DNA of 64,000 bases. It comes from UBA11400 sp964473555. GTDB taxonomy: Bacteria; Bacteroidota; Rhodothermia; Balneolales; HLUCCA01. The notes under the pieces are model-generated. The model was not told the origin of the DNA and searched no databases. It saw nothing but the letters and a program-made list of their open reading frames with translations. The stretch lies in contig CAYYPL010000004.1 of NCBI GenBank assembly GCA_964473555.1, positions 62,001 to 126,000 on the forward strand, read 5' to 3'. Below are positions 8,952 to 18,597 of this stretch, in pieces; within the stretch, counting starts at the first letter, position 1; each line of letters opens with the position of its first letter. The position numbers were made by a program, and so were the translations under genes.

Positions 8952-9122
8952 CTAGAGTTTTGTAGACTTAACCTTTTTTTTGCGCGCTATTTTTACTTTT
9001 CCCGCCAACTTAAGTTCTTCTTCTTTGAGGTACGTGTAAATTTTATTGATGTCTCCACCAAAACGATTCGACAAGTCCTCACGGGCTTTTCTAACATCTA
9101 ATAAATCTTGATCGTTATTCAT
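8952..9122 (-). CDS. Small antitoxin-like protein of a PIN toxin pair
   Basis: 56 residues from the ATG at 9122, which lies 4 nt after the stop of the upstream PIN gene. The sequence is mostly helical with VRKAREDLSNRFGGDINKIYTYLK and a very basic tail (KIARKKKVKS). This resembles the short antitoxin-type proteins that accompany this PIN subfamily, in which a helix is followed by a short variable tail. No recognisable DNA-binding fold is visible. The order toxin-then-antitoxin is the reverse of classical vapBC. Because the toxin is interrupted, this gene may be a relic. Confidence 0.6.
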   Translation of the reverse strand: MNNDQDLLDVRKAREDLSNRFGGDINKIYTYLKEEELKLAGKVKIARKKKVKSTKL

Positions 9123-9126
9123 ACGA

Positions 9127-9597
9127 CTAATATACAAATTCTTCTGGTGTACATATAATTGGTAGGCGATACCCCTTACTCTCTACCAAAATTTCTAGTT
9201 TTGATCTTATTTCTGCATTCGCAATATGCTTGAAATTCCAAGTAAGTATAAAATCCATATTATTAACACATGCAATCGAAATGTGTAACGCATCAACTTC
9301 GGCTTTATTTGGAAACGGTGTTTCTTTGATTAAGAACTCCGCCAATTTATTCGCATCTGGGGTAAGTTCTAGAATAGGTAGTCGTCGAATATTAGCTAAT
9401 CTTTTAGTAGCAGCTTCCGGATCTCCGTTTGATGCTTCTAGTATAACAGGCATCGCAACATATAGTTTAAAATCCTTCTTCCTTTTTTCCCACCAAATGT
9501 TTGTAGTTTGCTGCCGGGCAGCATTTATCAAGTTAGATGAGGGTTTTCCTGTCAGCTAACTGAATATTGTCGTCTCAACGTATATAGTTTTCTTCAT
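9127..9597 (-). pseudogene. PIN-domain (VapC-like) toxin with in-frame amber stop
   Basis: Translating from the ATG at 9597 gives MKKTIYVETTIFS, then TAG at 9558-9556, then LTGKPSSNLINAARQQT continuing without a shift to the stop at 9127. Family members have a residue such as Tyr at the interrupted position (pattern VYVETSI.SYLTARPS). This looks like a single TAT/TAC-to-TAG change. The first catalytic acid (E in VYVET, residue 8) lies before the stop. The later ones remain: E in VILEAS, D in EVDALHI and the TWNFKHIAN motif. A restart at the TTG at 9531 would lack the first active-site strand. The gene is probably inactive unless the stop is suppressed or is a sequencing error. Confidence 0.85.
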
Positions 9598-9600
9598 CGA

Positions 9601-10695
9601 TTAATATGCTATGTTAAGTTCCACCACATAAACCTCAATACTGAATTGCTCACTCTGATAATCGGTTAGATAGAGCCTACCATCAGAAACATGCAGCAGC
9701 CTTAGTCCCCCAGGTAGATCAAAGCTCCCGATCGGACTCCCATCTGCCTCGAGGACCAAAAACTTGGGAGAATCGTGCGTACTCAACCAGTATCGACCAG
9801 CATCATCAACAAAGAGGGACTCCGCAAGTGACTTAAAAGCGGGAAAGTTGGCAGACAGTAGATTGCTGAATGATGAAGCCCGACGTGCTATGGCAGTGTC
9901 TTTCTCGGCAACTGTAGTGGGTACTGGACTCAATTGAATTTGAACAGAATCGACCAGATTCATCTGAATGTCAAATCGTTGAATCACTGACTCTCCGTTT
10001 TTTAGGATGTGCACATGTCCGTCACGACTTCCTTTCGTAAAGGTACTATAGGTAAAAGGCATTGAAAGCATGCTGAAATTACCCCCATCAGGGTTGACCA
10101 GATATACAGCATCATTGATTTCGGCTTTGTTTCCAATTACCAGGTCTGATTCGATATCAACAGGAGCAATCCAATGCTTGTAGGTATACACTCCCGGAGT
10201 TGGAACCTGCGACATTGTGGCTCTAAAAACACTCTCCTTTCCATTTACAACCACCGGAAACATCCCAATTTCAGGATGGGTTAGCACGCGATCGAGAACC
10301 CATTCATCAGCCTGTTTGCGAAAAACCGATGTGCGAGCCTGTCGTCGATCTGCGACGAAAAGTGTGTTATCTGGAGATACGATGACATCAATGAGATGCA
10401 GAAACTCCCCCGGACCTGATCCAGCCCGGCCGATTTGCTGCTTGAAATTCCCATTCGAGCCATACACCATTAGTCTGTTGTTCTCAGAGTCAGAAAGTAT
10501 GATATCACCATCCAGCGTAGTCGCAACAGCCGTAGCATACACAATAAAATCATCCTCCGGCTCATAAATCGACATCACATGTTCAACCTCCAGCAGTGGG
10601 ACATCACTCGTTCTATACGCTCCAGACTGTTCAGATGTGGATGAGCATCCGGCTAGGATAACAATTGCAATCAAAACTGTGAGTCCGCGTGACAT
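9601..10695 (-). CDS. 6-bladed beta-propeller (NHL-like) lipoprotein
   Basis: About 364 residues. The start is taken at the ATG at 10695, which gives MSRGLTVLIAIVILAGC, a clean lipoprotein signal; an ATG nine codons upstream is possible. The body has NHL-like blade motifs (GDIILSDSENNRLMVYGSNGNFKQQIGRAGSGPGEF, split across blades) with the ADRRQARTSVF repeat, as in the 6-bladed propeller family common in Bacteroidota. It is probably surface- or periplasm-exposed; the ligand is unknown. It ends 3 bp from the start of the broken PIN gene, with no separate promoter visible for the latter. Confidence 0.8.
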   Translation of the reverse strand: MSRGLTVLIAIVILAGCSSTSEQSGAYRTSDVPLLEVEHVMSIYEPEDDFIVYATAVATTLDGDIILSDSENNRLMVYGSNGNFKQQIGRAGSGPGEFLHLIDVIVSPDNTLFVADRRQARTSVFRKQADEWVLDRVLTHPEIGMFPVVVNGKESVFRATMSQVPTPGVYTYKHWIAPVDIESDLVIGNKAEINDAVYLVNPDGGNFSMLSMPFTYSTFTKGSRDGHVHILKNGESVIQRFDIQMNLVDSVQIQLSPVPTTVAEKDTAIARRASSFSNLLSANFPAFKSLAESLFVDDAGRYWLSTHDSPKFLVLEADGSPIGSFDLPGGLRLLHVSDGRLYLTDYQSEQFSIEVYVVELNIAY

Positions 10696-10922
10696 AAACG
10701 ACTGGAGGTGATAAAAAAGCATTGGAATTCGATTTGTTGGAAGACTAATAACCTTAAAATAGTACGTTACTCTTTACTTCCAAAGTCCAGAAGTCAAGTT
10801 ATAGCTTTACAATTGATTCTCATTTGTCAACCTAAAGCTTGACCAATGGCAAAATCTGTGCTTGCCAACATTGGTGTTCACTAAAGTCGGGATGTATATG
10901 TCACTCTATTTTAACTCCACCC

Positions 10923-11396
10923 CTACCGTCGATACCTCTTGCGGTCTATGGACCAGGCGCCGCCGCCTTTGATGAGTAGGAAGGCGCTTCCGATGAGCAT
11001 GGCGAGGTCGTTTCTGGATTCGTGGAGCATGCTCAGGAGTCCGTAGTTGCGTAGCGGACGTAGCGCAAAGCCCATGAATTCGGTCCCGAGCAGGATCGGG
11101 ATTTTTGTCGTGAACAGTGCAACGAGCATGGTGATGATGAGCGGAATGGCTGCCAATCGGGTGTAAAATCCGGCTAATACCATGGCTCCACACACGATTT
11201 CGACGACGCCCACGAATGGACCCATAATCTCTGGATACGGAATCCCGATGCCGGCAAACCGTCCGGCTCCCAAATACTCGGCGTATAAAAACTTCTGGAT
11301 ACCTTCGGATACAAAGACTAGTCCGACCAAAAATCGAATGAGAATTGTGGTTTTGTCAGCGTCGGTGCGCTGTATGGTGTATTTGTTCATGATCAA
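10923..11396 (-). CDS. DoxX family membrane protein
   Basis: 157 residues with four hydrophobic segments and the DoxX hallmarks: RFLVGLVFVSEGIQKF, followed by GPFVGVVEIVCGAMVLAGFYTRLAAIPL. Family members are integral membrane proteins with thiol/redox or quinone-related roles in some bacteria. Here the function is not fixed by context. A downstream in-frame ATG two codons in (11390) is equally possible as the start. About 190 bp on its 3' side (10723-10922) contains no recognisable gene. Confidence 0.85.
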   Translation of the reverse strand: MIMNKYTIQRTDADKTTILIRFLVGLVFVSEGIQKFLYAEYLGAGRFAGIGIPYPEIMGPFVGVVEIVCGAMVLAGFYTRLAAIPLIITMLVALFTTKIPILLGTEFMGFALRPLRNYGLLSMLHESRNDLAMLIGSAFLLIKGGGAWSIDRKRYRR

Positions 11397-11625
11397 CGGA
11401 CTGGGGTATTCGTTTTCTTTCGGATGTACTACAAGTTAACAACATTGTGTCCTTTAAGGTATTGTCGCACATTAATTTTAATGTTTTGTAATGACTTCTA
11501 CCGAGGGGCCAGAATGCAATAACACACTCTTTATTTGGCATCACACCTCCCAAAAACACATCAGGCGCCCAACAAGAGCGCCCGATGCGATGAGAAGTTC
11601 TTAAAAACAATTCAATCCAGATAGA

Positions 11626-14600
11626 CTATTCCATTCCAGGGACATTCACAGGTTGATCCTGATGAAACCAGAATTTTCCAGCCGGACGGCTTCGAGGCCA
11701 TTCTTCGTTCAAGGTGTCCCCTTCGAACAATCGACCATTGATCATGACTGACTCAATGGTGTTGGTGTTGCGGATGTTCTCGAGTGGATTCTCATTCAGA
11801 ATGACCAAATCGGCCAGTTTACCAGCTTCGATAGATCCCAGATCTTTTTGGAGGCCAAGGGCTTCGGCTCCCTGAATGGTGGCAATGCGAAGCGCAGCAT
11901 GTGGATTCATGTCGTCCCACGCCATGGTCCAAAGCTCCCAGTGATACCCGAGGCCCTGCAATTGTCCATGGCTACCAACGCCGTTGATTCCACCCGCTTC
12001 GTAGTTTTGCTTCACGATTCTGGACTGGCGATCCATGACGTACTCGTCGTCATGAAACCATCCGGCACTACGTCGACGAGTTTTGCCTTCGATTTCCTGA
12101 GCTGGGGTGAAGTTTAGTAACTTGGCGTCGTTGGACGGATCTTCGTGATTGTAGAAGTAGTTTTCTGCCCATGGACCGCCATAGGTTACCAACAAGGTCG
12201 GGGTGTAGGCCATTTTGGACTCAGCCGTGACCTTAATGACATCGCTGTACACGGGTGAAATCGGATAGTTGTGTTCCTGTCCCGAGTAGCCGTCGATGAG
12301 CATGGTCATGTTCAGTTTCATGTCGAGTGATCCTTCGGTTGTTGGCATCAACTCCTGCTCTTTGGCAGCCTGGATGATCCACTGGCGCTGCTCACGGTTT
12401 CCGGCTACGTACATTTTGATGGTCTTGGTGTCGTAGTACGAACTGTAGCGCTTGAGCACGTTTCGGGCATGATCAAGGTCTTTGATATTCTCACTCCAGA
12501 ATACACCTGGACCGGTTTGATAAATGCGCGGACCCACTGCGAGTCCGGAGGTCACCATGTCGGCGTAGTTGAGCAAGTCGGTGGTTCCGGTCTGTGGATC
12601 CCGAATCGTGGTCACGCCGTAGGCCAGATTCGCCAGGAAGGTCCATACTTGTGGTTGGTGGATGTTGCGTACCGGACGCACGTGGGCGTGTGTGTCGACG
12701 AATCCAGGCACGATGGTCTTGCCGGACACGTCGCGGATGGTGGCGTTGGCCGGAATTTCGACTGATCCACGTGCCCCAACTGCTTCGATGCGATTGTTAC
12801 GGATCACAATGTCAGCATTTTCGATGATTTCGTATCCGTTCATGGTGACGGCGCGTCCGCCACGCAATACGAGCACGCCCTCGGGAGTATCTCGGTTCAA
12901 CGAAACCTCAATACGGACTTCGGTCGGCGTGTAATCCTCAGGACGCTTAGGCTCATCGGCTTTGGTGGTGTCGGCTTCTGCAGCAGCTTTGGCCGCGGCT
13001 TTTTCCTCGACACTCATGGCCTCTTCGGCTTTTTTACGAGCTTCGTCAGCTTCTTTCTTGGCCTTGTCGAAGGCTTCCTGCTCGCGCTCACGGGCTTCAG
13101 CATCGCTCAGTTTGTACGTGAGCAACGCGTTACCGATAGACCAGTGCACGGTGCCTGAGTCCCAGCTCCAGGTCGCGAATTGTCCGCCAATATCCGTGAG
13201 TTTTCGCGCAGGGAACGCGGCGTTGTCCGGATTTCCAACGTTGATGGTAGGCGCACTTCCGGCACGCGGAACCGTTACAACGTACACGTCGGTTCCGATG
13301 GTTGCTAATGCCTGATCACCACGCGGTGCCATGTAAATTTCGGAGGCGCGGTCTGGCTGGGTGCTTCCAGGAGCCGTACTTCCAGTCACGGCCACATGAG
13401 CACGCTCATCGGTGCCATCATAGCGGATGGAGACCAATCCACGCATGAAATGATTCAAAAAGATGCGGTCGTTATCGAACACAAAATGCGGATTACCACG
13501 ACCATTGGTGTCGGTGATGTAGTTCACATCCCCACCATTTGAAGATACCCAAACGAGGTCCTGCGATGAGAAAGGCAGTCCCGGACCTGGATACTCATTG
13601 TACACACGCGCTACACCTCGGATCGCAACGATGCGCTCCTGGGTCTTCGACCAGGCCAATTGTTGATAAATAGCTGGCTGATTGGTCAGTTTCTGCGCAT
13701 TTCGACCGTTAGAGCGGACTTTGTAGATGTGTCCACCTTCAGCTGGATCCCAGGTTGCGAATGCAATCCAGTTTCCATCAGCCGACCAAACCGGAAATGC
13801 CTCGGTCACATTCATGTTGGTGAGTCGGCGTGGTGCCCCATCCGGCATGTCTTTGATGTAGATGGTGTTCAACACCGTGAATGCCAGCTTGCTTCCATCC
13901 GGAGAGGGAACTGCATCGCGAATTTGACGCGCGGTGAACTCAGCTGTGTCTTCAATTGGATATTCAAACTGCACCAATGGACCCAACTCGATCTCGGTAT
14001 CGATTTCAAACGGGATTTCGGTGGCCTGACTGCCCTCGGCAATTGGTACCCGCCAGAGTTTTCCACCCCAGGTGGTGATAATGGCACGATTGTCGGGAGT
14101 AAATGCCATGCCCGGAAGCACATCACGAGTCGCACGCGACTCCATGTCGTCGCGCTGCACGGGATACGCCAACCAACGTTCGTTGCCGGTTGCCAGATCA
14201 CGAATACGAAGTCCGGTCTCGCCATCGTGTCGGGTTCCGTACACCAACCATTTGCCATCTTTCGACAGCGTCGGACGAAATGCGGATCCCATGCGCTGGG
14301 TGACCGTGCTCAAGTCACCCGTTTCGCGGTCAAACTTCGAAATCTGATACTGTGGGAAAATCGCGTTGTACTGCCAGTCCCCTGTACGCTGTGTCAGCCA
14401 CAGATACCGGTCATCTGCGCCGAACGCCGGTTCGATGGTCTTCAGGTTGCCGGGCGTATCGATGAACTCAAGCCCGTTGCCCCCATCCACGTGATACATG
14501 AACAGCTTGTGCACCCCGCCCCGCAGATTCGCACGCGCCGCAATGATATACTTGCCGTCTGGAGTGTACATCGCGCTCTGGAATCGGTGATTCTTCCCGT

Positions 14601-15015
14601 TGGTTCGTTGCGTCACTTCCTTCGTTTCAAGCTCCAGCTCGTATACCCCTTCGCCTCCATGTCGGTCGGACACAAACACGACTTTCTTCCCATCGGGCGA
14701 GTACCTTGGTTGGGCATCGAATCCCATTCCATCGGTCAACTGGACAGCCTTACCACCAGAAATCGGCAGCTCATACAGGTCGCCCATGAATTCCATCACC
14801 AGTCTTTGTCCGGATGGGTGCACATCGACCGAAAGCCAGCTCCCCTCAGTCACATTCAGCGACACACTTCGATCCGGTTTCAGTGGAAGGCGCTCGTGGC
14901 TGGGTTCAATTGCGGTAGAATCGCTCTGTGCCAGCGCGGTCGACACCTGACCGACAGACACCATCACAACCGACAGCGTCACCAGCACTGCCCTGCGGAG
15001 TAGTTTTTGTATCAT
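11626..15015 (-). CDS. Secreted PD40 beta-propeller/amidohydrolase fusion
   Basis: 1129 residues. A signal peptide ends in STALAQ. A TolB-like PD40 propeller (about 50-640) follows with repeated DG.WI.F/SPDG motifs, then a charged, Ala/Lys/Glu-rich coiled-coil linker (about 650-705), and then an amidohydrolase domain (about 710-1110). The metal-binding HxH is H776-A-H778 in VDTHAHV. Further candidate ligands are the His in GQEHNYP and the His in GSHGQ. These two-domain proteins are widespread in FCB bacteria and are thought to be periplasmic peptidases/hydrolases, possibly acting on dipeptides such as imidodipeptides. The exact substrate is unknown. The gene is monocistronic. Confidence 0.9.
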   Translation of the reverse strand: MIQKLLRRAVLVTLSVVMVSVGQVSTALAQSDSTAIEPSHERLPLKPDRSVSLNVTEGSWLSVDVHPSGQRLVMEFMGDLYELPISGGKAVQLTDGMGFDAQPRYSPDGKKVVFVSDRHGGEGVYELELETKEVTQRTNGKNHRFQSAMYTPDGKYIIAARANLRGGVHKLFMYHVDGGNGLEFIDTPGNLKTIEPAFGADDRYLWLTQRTGDWQYNAIFPQYQISKFDRETGDLSTVTQRMGSAFRPTLSKDGKWLVYGTRHDGETGLRIRDLATGNERWLAYPVQRDDMESRATRDVLPGMAFTPDNRAIITTWGGKLWRVPIAEGSQATEIPFEIDTEIELGPLVQFEYPIEDTAEFTARQIRDAVPSPDGSKLAFTVLNTIYIKDMPDGAPRRLTNMNVTEAFPVWSADGNWIAFATWDPAEGGHIYKVRSNGRNAQKLTNQPAIYQQLAWSKTQERIVAIRGVARVYNEYPGPGLPFSSQDLVWVSSNGGDVNYITDTNGRGNPHFVFDNDRIFLNHFMRGLVSIRYDGTDERAHVAVTGSTAPGSTQPDRASEIYMAPRGDQALATIGTDVYVVTVPRAGSAPTINVGNPDNAAFPARKLTDIGGQFATWSWDSGTVHWSIGNALLTYKLSDAEAREREQEAFDKAKKEADEARKKAEEAMSVEEKAAAKAAAEADTTKADEPKRPEDYTPTEVRIEVSLNRDTPEGVLVLRGGRAVTMNGYEIIENADIVIRNNRIEAVGARGSVEIPANATIRDVSGKTIVPGFVDTHAHVRPVRNIHQPQVWTFLANLAYGVTTIRDPQTGTTDLLNYADMVTSGLAVGPRIYQTGPGVFWSENIKDLDHARNVLKRYSSYYDTKTIKMYVAGNREQRQWIIQAAKEQELMPTTEGSLDMKLNMTMLIDGYSGQEHNYPISPVYSDVIKVTAESKMAYTPTLLVTYGGPWAENYFYNHEDPSNDAKLLNFTPAQEIEGKTRRRSAGWFHDDEYVMDRQSRIVKQNYEAGGINGVGSHGQLQGLGYHWELWTMAWDDMNPHAALRIATIQGAEALGLQKDLGSIEAGKLADLVILNENPLENIRNTNTIESVMINGRLFEGDTLNEEWPRSRPAGKFWFHQDQPVNVPGME

Positions 15016-15138
15016 AAATATAGCTTTTTAGGTTCTCAAATCGGATAAACGGGCTGACTAATGGCCCGATAACTTCGAACATAATCAATTTGAACGACAT
15101 CGTTTGTAAATAGCTATAAATGAATCAGTTGAAACAAT

Positions 15139-15179
15139 AAACCCCAATCAAAGCCTTTCAGGACCTCAAATCGGGGTTT
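15139..15179 (-). terminator. Candidate terminator downstream of sbtA
   Basis: A 7-bp stem AAACCCC (15139-15145) pairs with GGGGTTT (15173-15179) across a loop of 27 nt. On the minus strand it is followed by a T-rich stretch. It lies about 45 bp after the SbtA stop codon. The loop is long for a strong terminator. Confidence 0.4.
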
Positions 15180-15224
15180 CTACTTCACTTCTTTCACAAA
15201 AGAACCGAATTTTAGCGTCGGTAT

Positions 15225-16193
15225 CTACTGAACAACAGACAGCACCATGTAGTACAAAGGCATTCCAAAAGTTATGTTGAACGGGAATGTAACCGCAAGA
15301 GCCATTGGTAAATACAGTCCTGGATCAGCTTGTGGAACCGTGATCTTCATGGCTGCTGGAACCGCGATGTAGGACGCACTGGCGGCCAGTACTGCAAACA
15401 TAAACTGACTGGAAATATCCTGGATGATCAACGTGCTGAGTAGTCCGAATACGATTCCGTTGATGACCGGAATCACAATTGAAAAAACGAATGGATATAC
15501 CCCATATTTCACCATCGATTTGAGCTTCTTTCCACTTTCGATTCCCATATCGAGCAAGAAAATGGCCAGGAATCCGGCGAAAAGCTCATTCGTGAACGGT
15601 TTGATTCCCTCGGCTTGCTTGGCATCGGCCATCATTCCAATCACCAAACTGCCCAATATCAACAACACACTTCCATTGGTTAATGAATGGTTGATGATAT
15701 CACGTTTTTTGATTCGTGGCCCGTCATCGTCTGATTTATAGAACTGTATCAACATGAGTCCCGCGATAATCGCCGGTGCTTCCATCAAAGCCATGATCGC
15801 AACCATATAGCCACGCATAGTCATCTCCATCGACTCGAGATAGGCCACTCCGGTGATGAACGTAACTGCGCTCACAGATCCATATGCAGCTGCAATCGCA
15901 CCGGCGTCGTACACCGACATCCTGCGTTTCAGAATAAAAAAGGTGTAGATCGGAATGATCAACGACACTACCATGGCAAGTCCCATGGTCCCGGCAATTT
16001 CAAGTGTAAACGATTCGGATTTGAGAGCCTGTCCACCTTTGAAACCAATAGCAAACAGTAGATATAAGGAAATAAACTTGGATGAATTTGCCGGAATTTC
16101 AAGGTCACTTTTGACATACACCGCAATAATTCCGAGCAAGAAGAAGAGTAACGCCGGATTACTCAGATTTTGAATCAACAGATCAAGTTGCAT
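15225..16193 (-). CDS. sbtA: SbtA-type sodium-dependent bicarbonate transporter
   Basis: 322 residues with about ten hydrophobic segments. The N-terminus NPALLFFLLGIIAVYVKSDLEIP, the SLYLLFAIGFKGG element and the C-terminal FAVLAASASYIAVPAAMKI are characteristic of the SbtA (formerly DUF897) family. In cyanobacteria SbtA imports bicarbonate with Na+. No SbtB-like PII partner is adjacent. Instead a LysR regulator is transcribed divergently from the shared 95-bp region, as is common for inorganic-carbon genes. Identification by family pattern; bicarbonate as substrate is inferred. Confidence 0.88.
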   Translation of the reverse strand: MQLDLLIQNLSNPALLFFLLGIIAVYVKSDLEIPANSSKFISLYLLFAIGFKGGQALKSESFTLEIAGTMGLAMVVSLIIPIYTFFILKRRMSVYDAGAIAAAYGSVSAVTFITGVAYLESMEMTMRGYMVAIMALMEAPAIIAGLMLIQFYKSDDDGPRIKKRDIINHSLTNGSVLLILGSLVIGMMADAKQAEGIKPFTNELFAGFLAIFLLDMGIESGKKLKSMVKYGVYPFVFSIVIPVINGIVFGLLSTLIIQDISSQFMFAVLAASASYIAVPAAMKITVPQADPGLYLPMALAVTFPFNITFGMPLYYMVLSVVQ

Positions 16194-16253
16194 GTGGTTG
16201 AATAAGTTGGAGTTTTAGCGCCCAAATATCGCATGCAATATCCATAAATAGTA

Positions 16254-16272
16254 TTTTATATATGTTATAAAA
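16254..16272. promoter_or_regulatory. Inverted repeat, likely LysR-type regulator site
   Basis: TTTTATA-N5-TATAAAA lies in the divergent sbtA/lysR intergenic region, 16 nt before the regulator's ATG. Its T-N11-A geometry and location fit an autoregulatory LysR binding site. AT-rich composition makes a chance match possible. Confidence 0.5.
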
Positions 16273-16288
16273 CACATAATGAATTTTT

Positions 16289-17203
16289 ATGAACTATACG
16301 TTAAACCAGTTGCGAATCTTTCTGAGCGTTGTCGAGACTTCAAGCATTACCAAAGCGGCTGAGGTGTTGCACTTAAGCCAGCCAGCAGTTTCGATTCAGC
16401 TGAAAAATTTCCAGGATCAATTTGATGTCTCACTAACGGAAGTCATCGGACGCAAACTGTATGTGACCCAGTTTGGACACGAAGTCGCAGAATCGGCTCG
16501 AAGAATCCTCCATGAAATCGATCAAATTCAGTACAAAACAAGTGCGTTTAAAGGAATTCTCACAGGAAAACTTCATTTGTCTGTGGTTTCTACAGGGAAA
16601 TATGTCATGCCATTCTTTTTAAGTAGTTTCATGCGCAAGTATCCCGAGGTGTCACTTGTCATGAATGTAATGAACAAACAAAGAGTCATTAATGCATTGG
16701 AAGCCAATGAGAGCGATTTGTGCATGGTGTCGATTGTACCGGACAAGCTGTCCGTAGGGCGCCTGGACCTACTCCCTAACAAAGTATATCTGGTAGCTCC
16801 GAAACATGCACCTGACACCTTCAAAGAGCTACTTTCGGGACCGCTTCCCTACATTTATCGCGAAGAGGGATCCGGCACACGCCAGGTCATGGAAGGATTT
16901 TTGACCCGGTATGAAATCACTCCCGACCGAACGATTGTATTGTCGACCAACGAAGCGGTCAAGCAAGCGGTGGTAGCCGGCATTGGATACTCCCTGATGC
17001 CGATCATAGGTATCCGGAATCAGCTGGTCAACGAAGAACTGAAAATCATTCCCGTCCGCGGACTCCCCATCGAAACCACATGGAGCCTGATCTGGCCAGC
17101 ATCCAAACAGCACTCGCCCGTAGCGCAGGCGCTCCTCAACCACATTAACACCGAAAAAGAACACATTATCAACGAAAATTTCGGCTGGTATCAGTCGTTT
17201 TGA
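16289..17203 (+). CDS. LysR-type transcriptional regulator (CbbR/CmpR-like)
   Basis: 304 residues. The N-terminal winged helix-turn-helix is NYTLNQLRIFLSVVETSSITKAAEVLHLSQPAVSIQLKNFQ, read in two parts, and the LysR effector domain spans about 90-300. The closest character is to the CbbR/CmpR group that senses metabolites of carbon fixation or bicarbonate supply. Its divergent arrangement with sbtA strongly suggests that it controls that transporter. The 3' end overlaps that of the convergent APC permease gene by 13 bp. Confidence 0.92.
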   Translation: MNYTLNQLRIFLSVVETSSITKAAEVLHLSQPAVSIQLKNFQDQFDVSLTEVIGRKLYVTQFGHEVAESARRILHEIDQIQYKTSAFKGILTGKLHLSVVSTGKYVMPFFLSSFMRKYPEVSLVMNVMNKQRVINALEANESDLCMVSIVPDKLSVGRLDLLPNKVYLVAPKHAPDTFKELLSGPLPYIYREEGSGTRQVMEGFLTRYEITPDRTIVLSTNEAVKQAVVAGIGYSLMPIIGIRNQLVNEELKIIPVRGLPIETTWSLIWPASKQHSPVAQALLNHINTEKEHIINENFGWYQSF

Positions 17204-18480
17204 AGAGGCTTTGCCCGCAAGGCCACGGTGTGCCACATCATGCCGATAAAGAGTACCGCTACGCCAGATAACCAGATGGTGGGCTCAATCCAACAGGCGA
17301 GAAAAAGACAGCCGAAGAGCCCTAGGGCTGGTACAAATTTGGGATAGAGTCTGAGTTTTTCGGGTAGCATGAGGGCGGACAAGTTAGTGATGGCGTAGTA
17401 AATGAGTACCGTGAATGCACTGAATGACCAGGTGAAGACCACATCTCCACTCAATACTAACAAGCCGATGATGACTCCGGTGACCCAAACAGCAGCAGCC
17501 GGACTCTGGGTCTTCGGATTGATTTCAGCCAGTCGATTCGGAACATCCCTGCGTCTTGCCATGCTTAAGAGCACGCGCGACAGTCCGAGTAGCAGATTGA
17601 GCAAAACGCCGAGCATGGCGGTTATCGCGGCCAGCGTGACAATGGTTCCAATGACAGGCAACTGAAACGCCTGGGCAACCATCATGAGCGGAGCAGCTTC
17701 ACCTTCTACACTGGATCCGAAGGCTTCGGCGCCCATGGAATGCAACGCAGTTAATGTGACCAACAAGTATATGATCACGATCACCACCATGGCCAAAATG
17801 ATCGCCTTTGGAATGGTTTTTCGGGGTTCAGCGACTTCTTCACCCAGGGTTGCAATGCGTCCGTATCCGGTGTAGGCTACAAACATAAGCGCAGCAGCGT
17901 ACAAAACGTTGGTCGACTCCACTCCGGAGAATGCGTTGATGATGGGATCGGTCGGGAGTCCGTTCACAATTAGTCCGGCCGTGACCAGCGCCGCGAGTCC
18001 GAAGAGGGTAAACGACACGATCCATTTGTTGGCAGTGTTGCTGCGTGAAATACCTCCGGAGACCAGGTAGGTCAGCACAGTCAGCAAGACAATCCCCGAG
18101 GCGGGCACAACCCACGAGTCTGGATGATAATCGAAGGCGTAGAATAGGTATCCGATACATCCCAGTACCGCGGTTGCCGCTGAGGCAGACTTCGCGACCA
18201 TGAACATCCATCCAGCCGCAAATCCGGCGTAGGATCCCAAGAATCGGTATCCGTATTCGTAGGTGCCTCCACTAACCGGATGAGCCGCTGCCAACTGCGC
18301 CGATGAGAGTCCGTTGAAGGTGGCAAGTATCGCTGCAATGATGATCGCAAGCACGATTCCATTGCCAGAAACTTGTGTGGCGATGGCAATACTGACAAAA
18401 ATTCCGGTTCCGATGATGGATCCAAGTCCCATGAGAATAGCGCCAGGGACTCTGATAACACGTTTTAATTCTGTATTCAT
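17191..18480 (-). CDS. APC superfamily amino acid permease
   Basis: 429 residues with 12 hydrophobic segments. The N-terminal amino acid-polyamine-organocation motif is recognisable (GLGSIIGTGIFVSIA), including the unwound helix glycines that contact the substrate. TGYGRIATLGEEVAEPRKTIPKAI is the conserved loop between helices 6 and 7. Substrate specificity cannot be assigned; the cationic or small neutral amino acid branches are possible. It is convergent with the LysR gene and divergent from glpK. Confidence 0.88.
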   Translation of the reverse strand: MNTELKRVIRVPGAILMGLGSIIGTGIFVSIAIATQVSGNGIVLAIIIAAILATFNGLSSAQLAAAHPVSGGTYEYGYRFLGSYAGFAAGWMFMVAKSASAATAVLGCIGYLFYAFDYHPDSWVVPASGIVLLTVLTYLVSGGISRSNTANKWIVSFTLFGLAALVTAGLIVNGLPTDPIINAFSGVESTNVLYAAALMFVAYTGYGRIATLGEEVAEPRKTIPKAIILAMVVIVIIYLLVTLTALHSMGAEAFGSSVEGEAAPLMMVAQAFQLPVIGTIVTLAAITAMLGVLLNLLLGLSRVLLSMARRRDVPNRLAEINPKTQSPAAAVWVTGVIIGLLVLSGDVVFTWSFSAFTVLIYYAITNLSALMLPEKLRLYPKFVPALGLFGCLFLACWIEPTIWLSGVAVLFIGMMWHTVALRAKPLQND

Positions 18481-18597
18481 TGCCCCAAAATAATGAAATC
18501 ACCTCACTTATCGAAGGATTTCAAGTCGATGTTCATGATTACATAATGTTGTTTTAACTTACTGCGTACCGTCTATGATGTATTAATCTATATCCAC

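Noticed and set aside
13660..15003. 447-codon open frame on the plus strand
   Set aside because: It is antisense to the amidohydrolase gene, has no conserved pattern, and reflects codon bias of the real gene.
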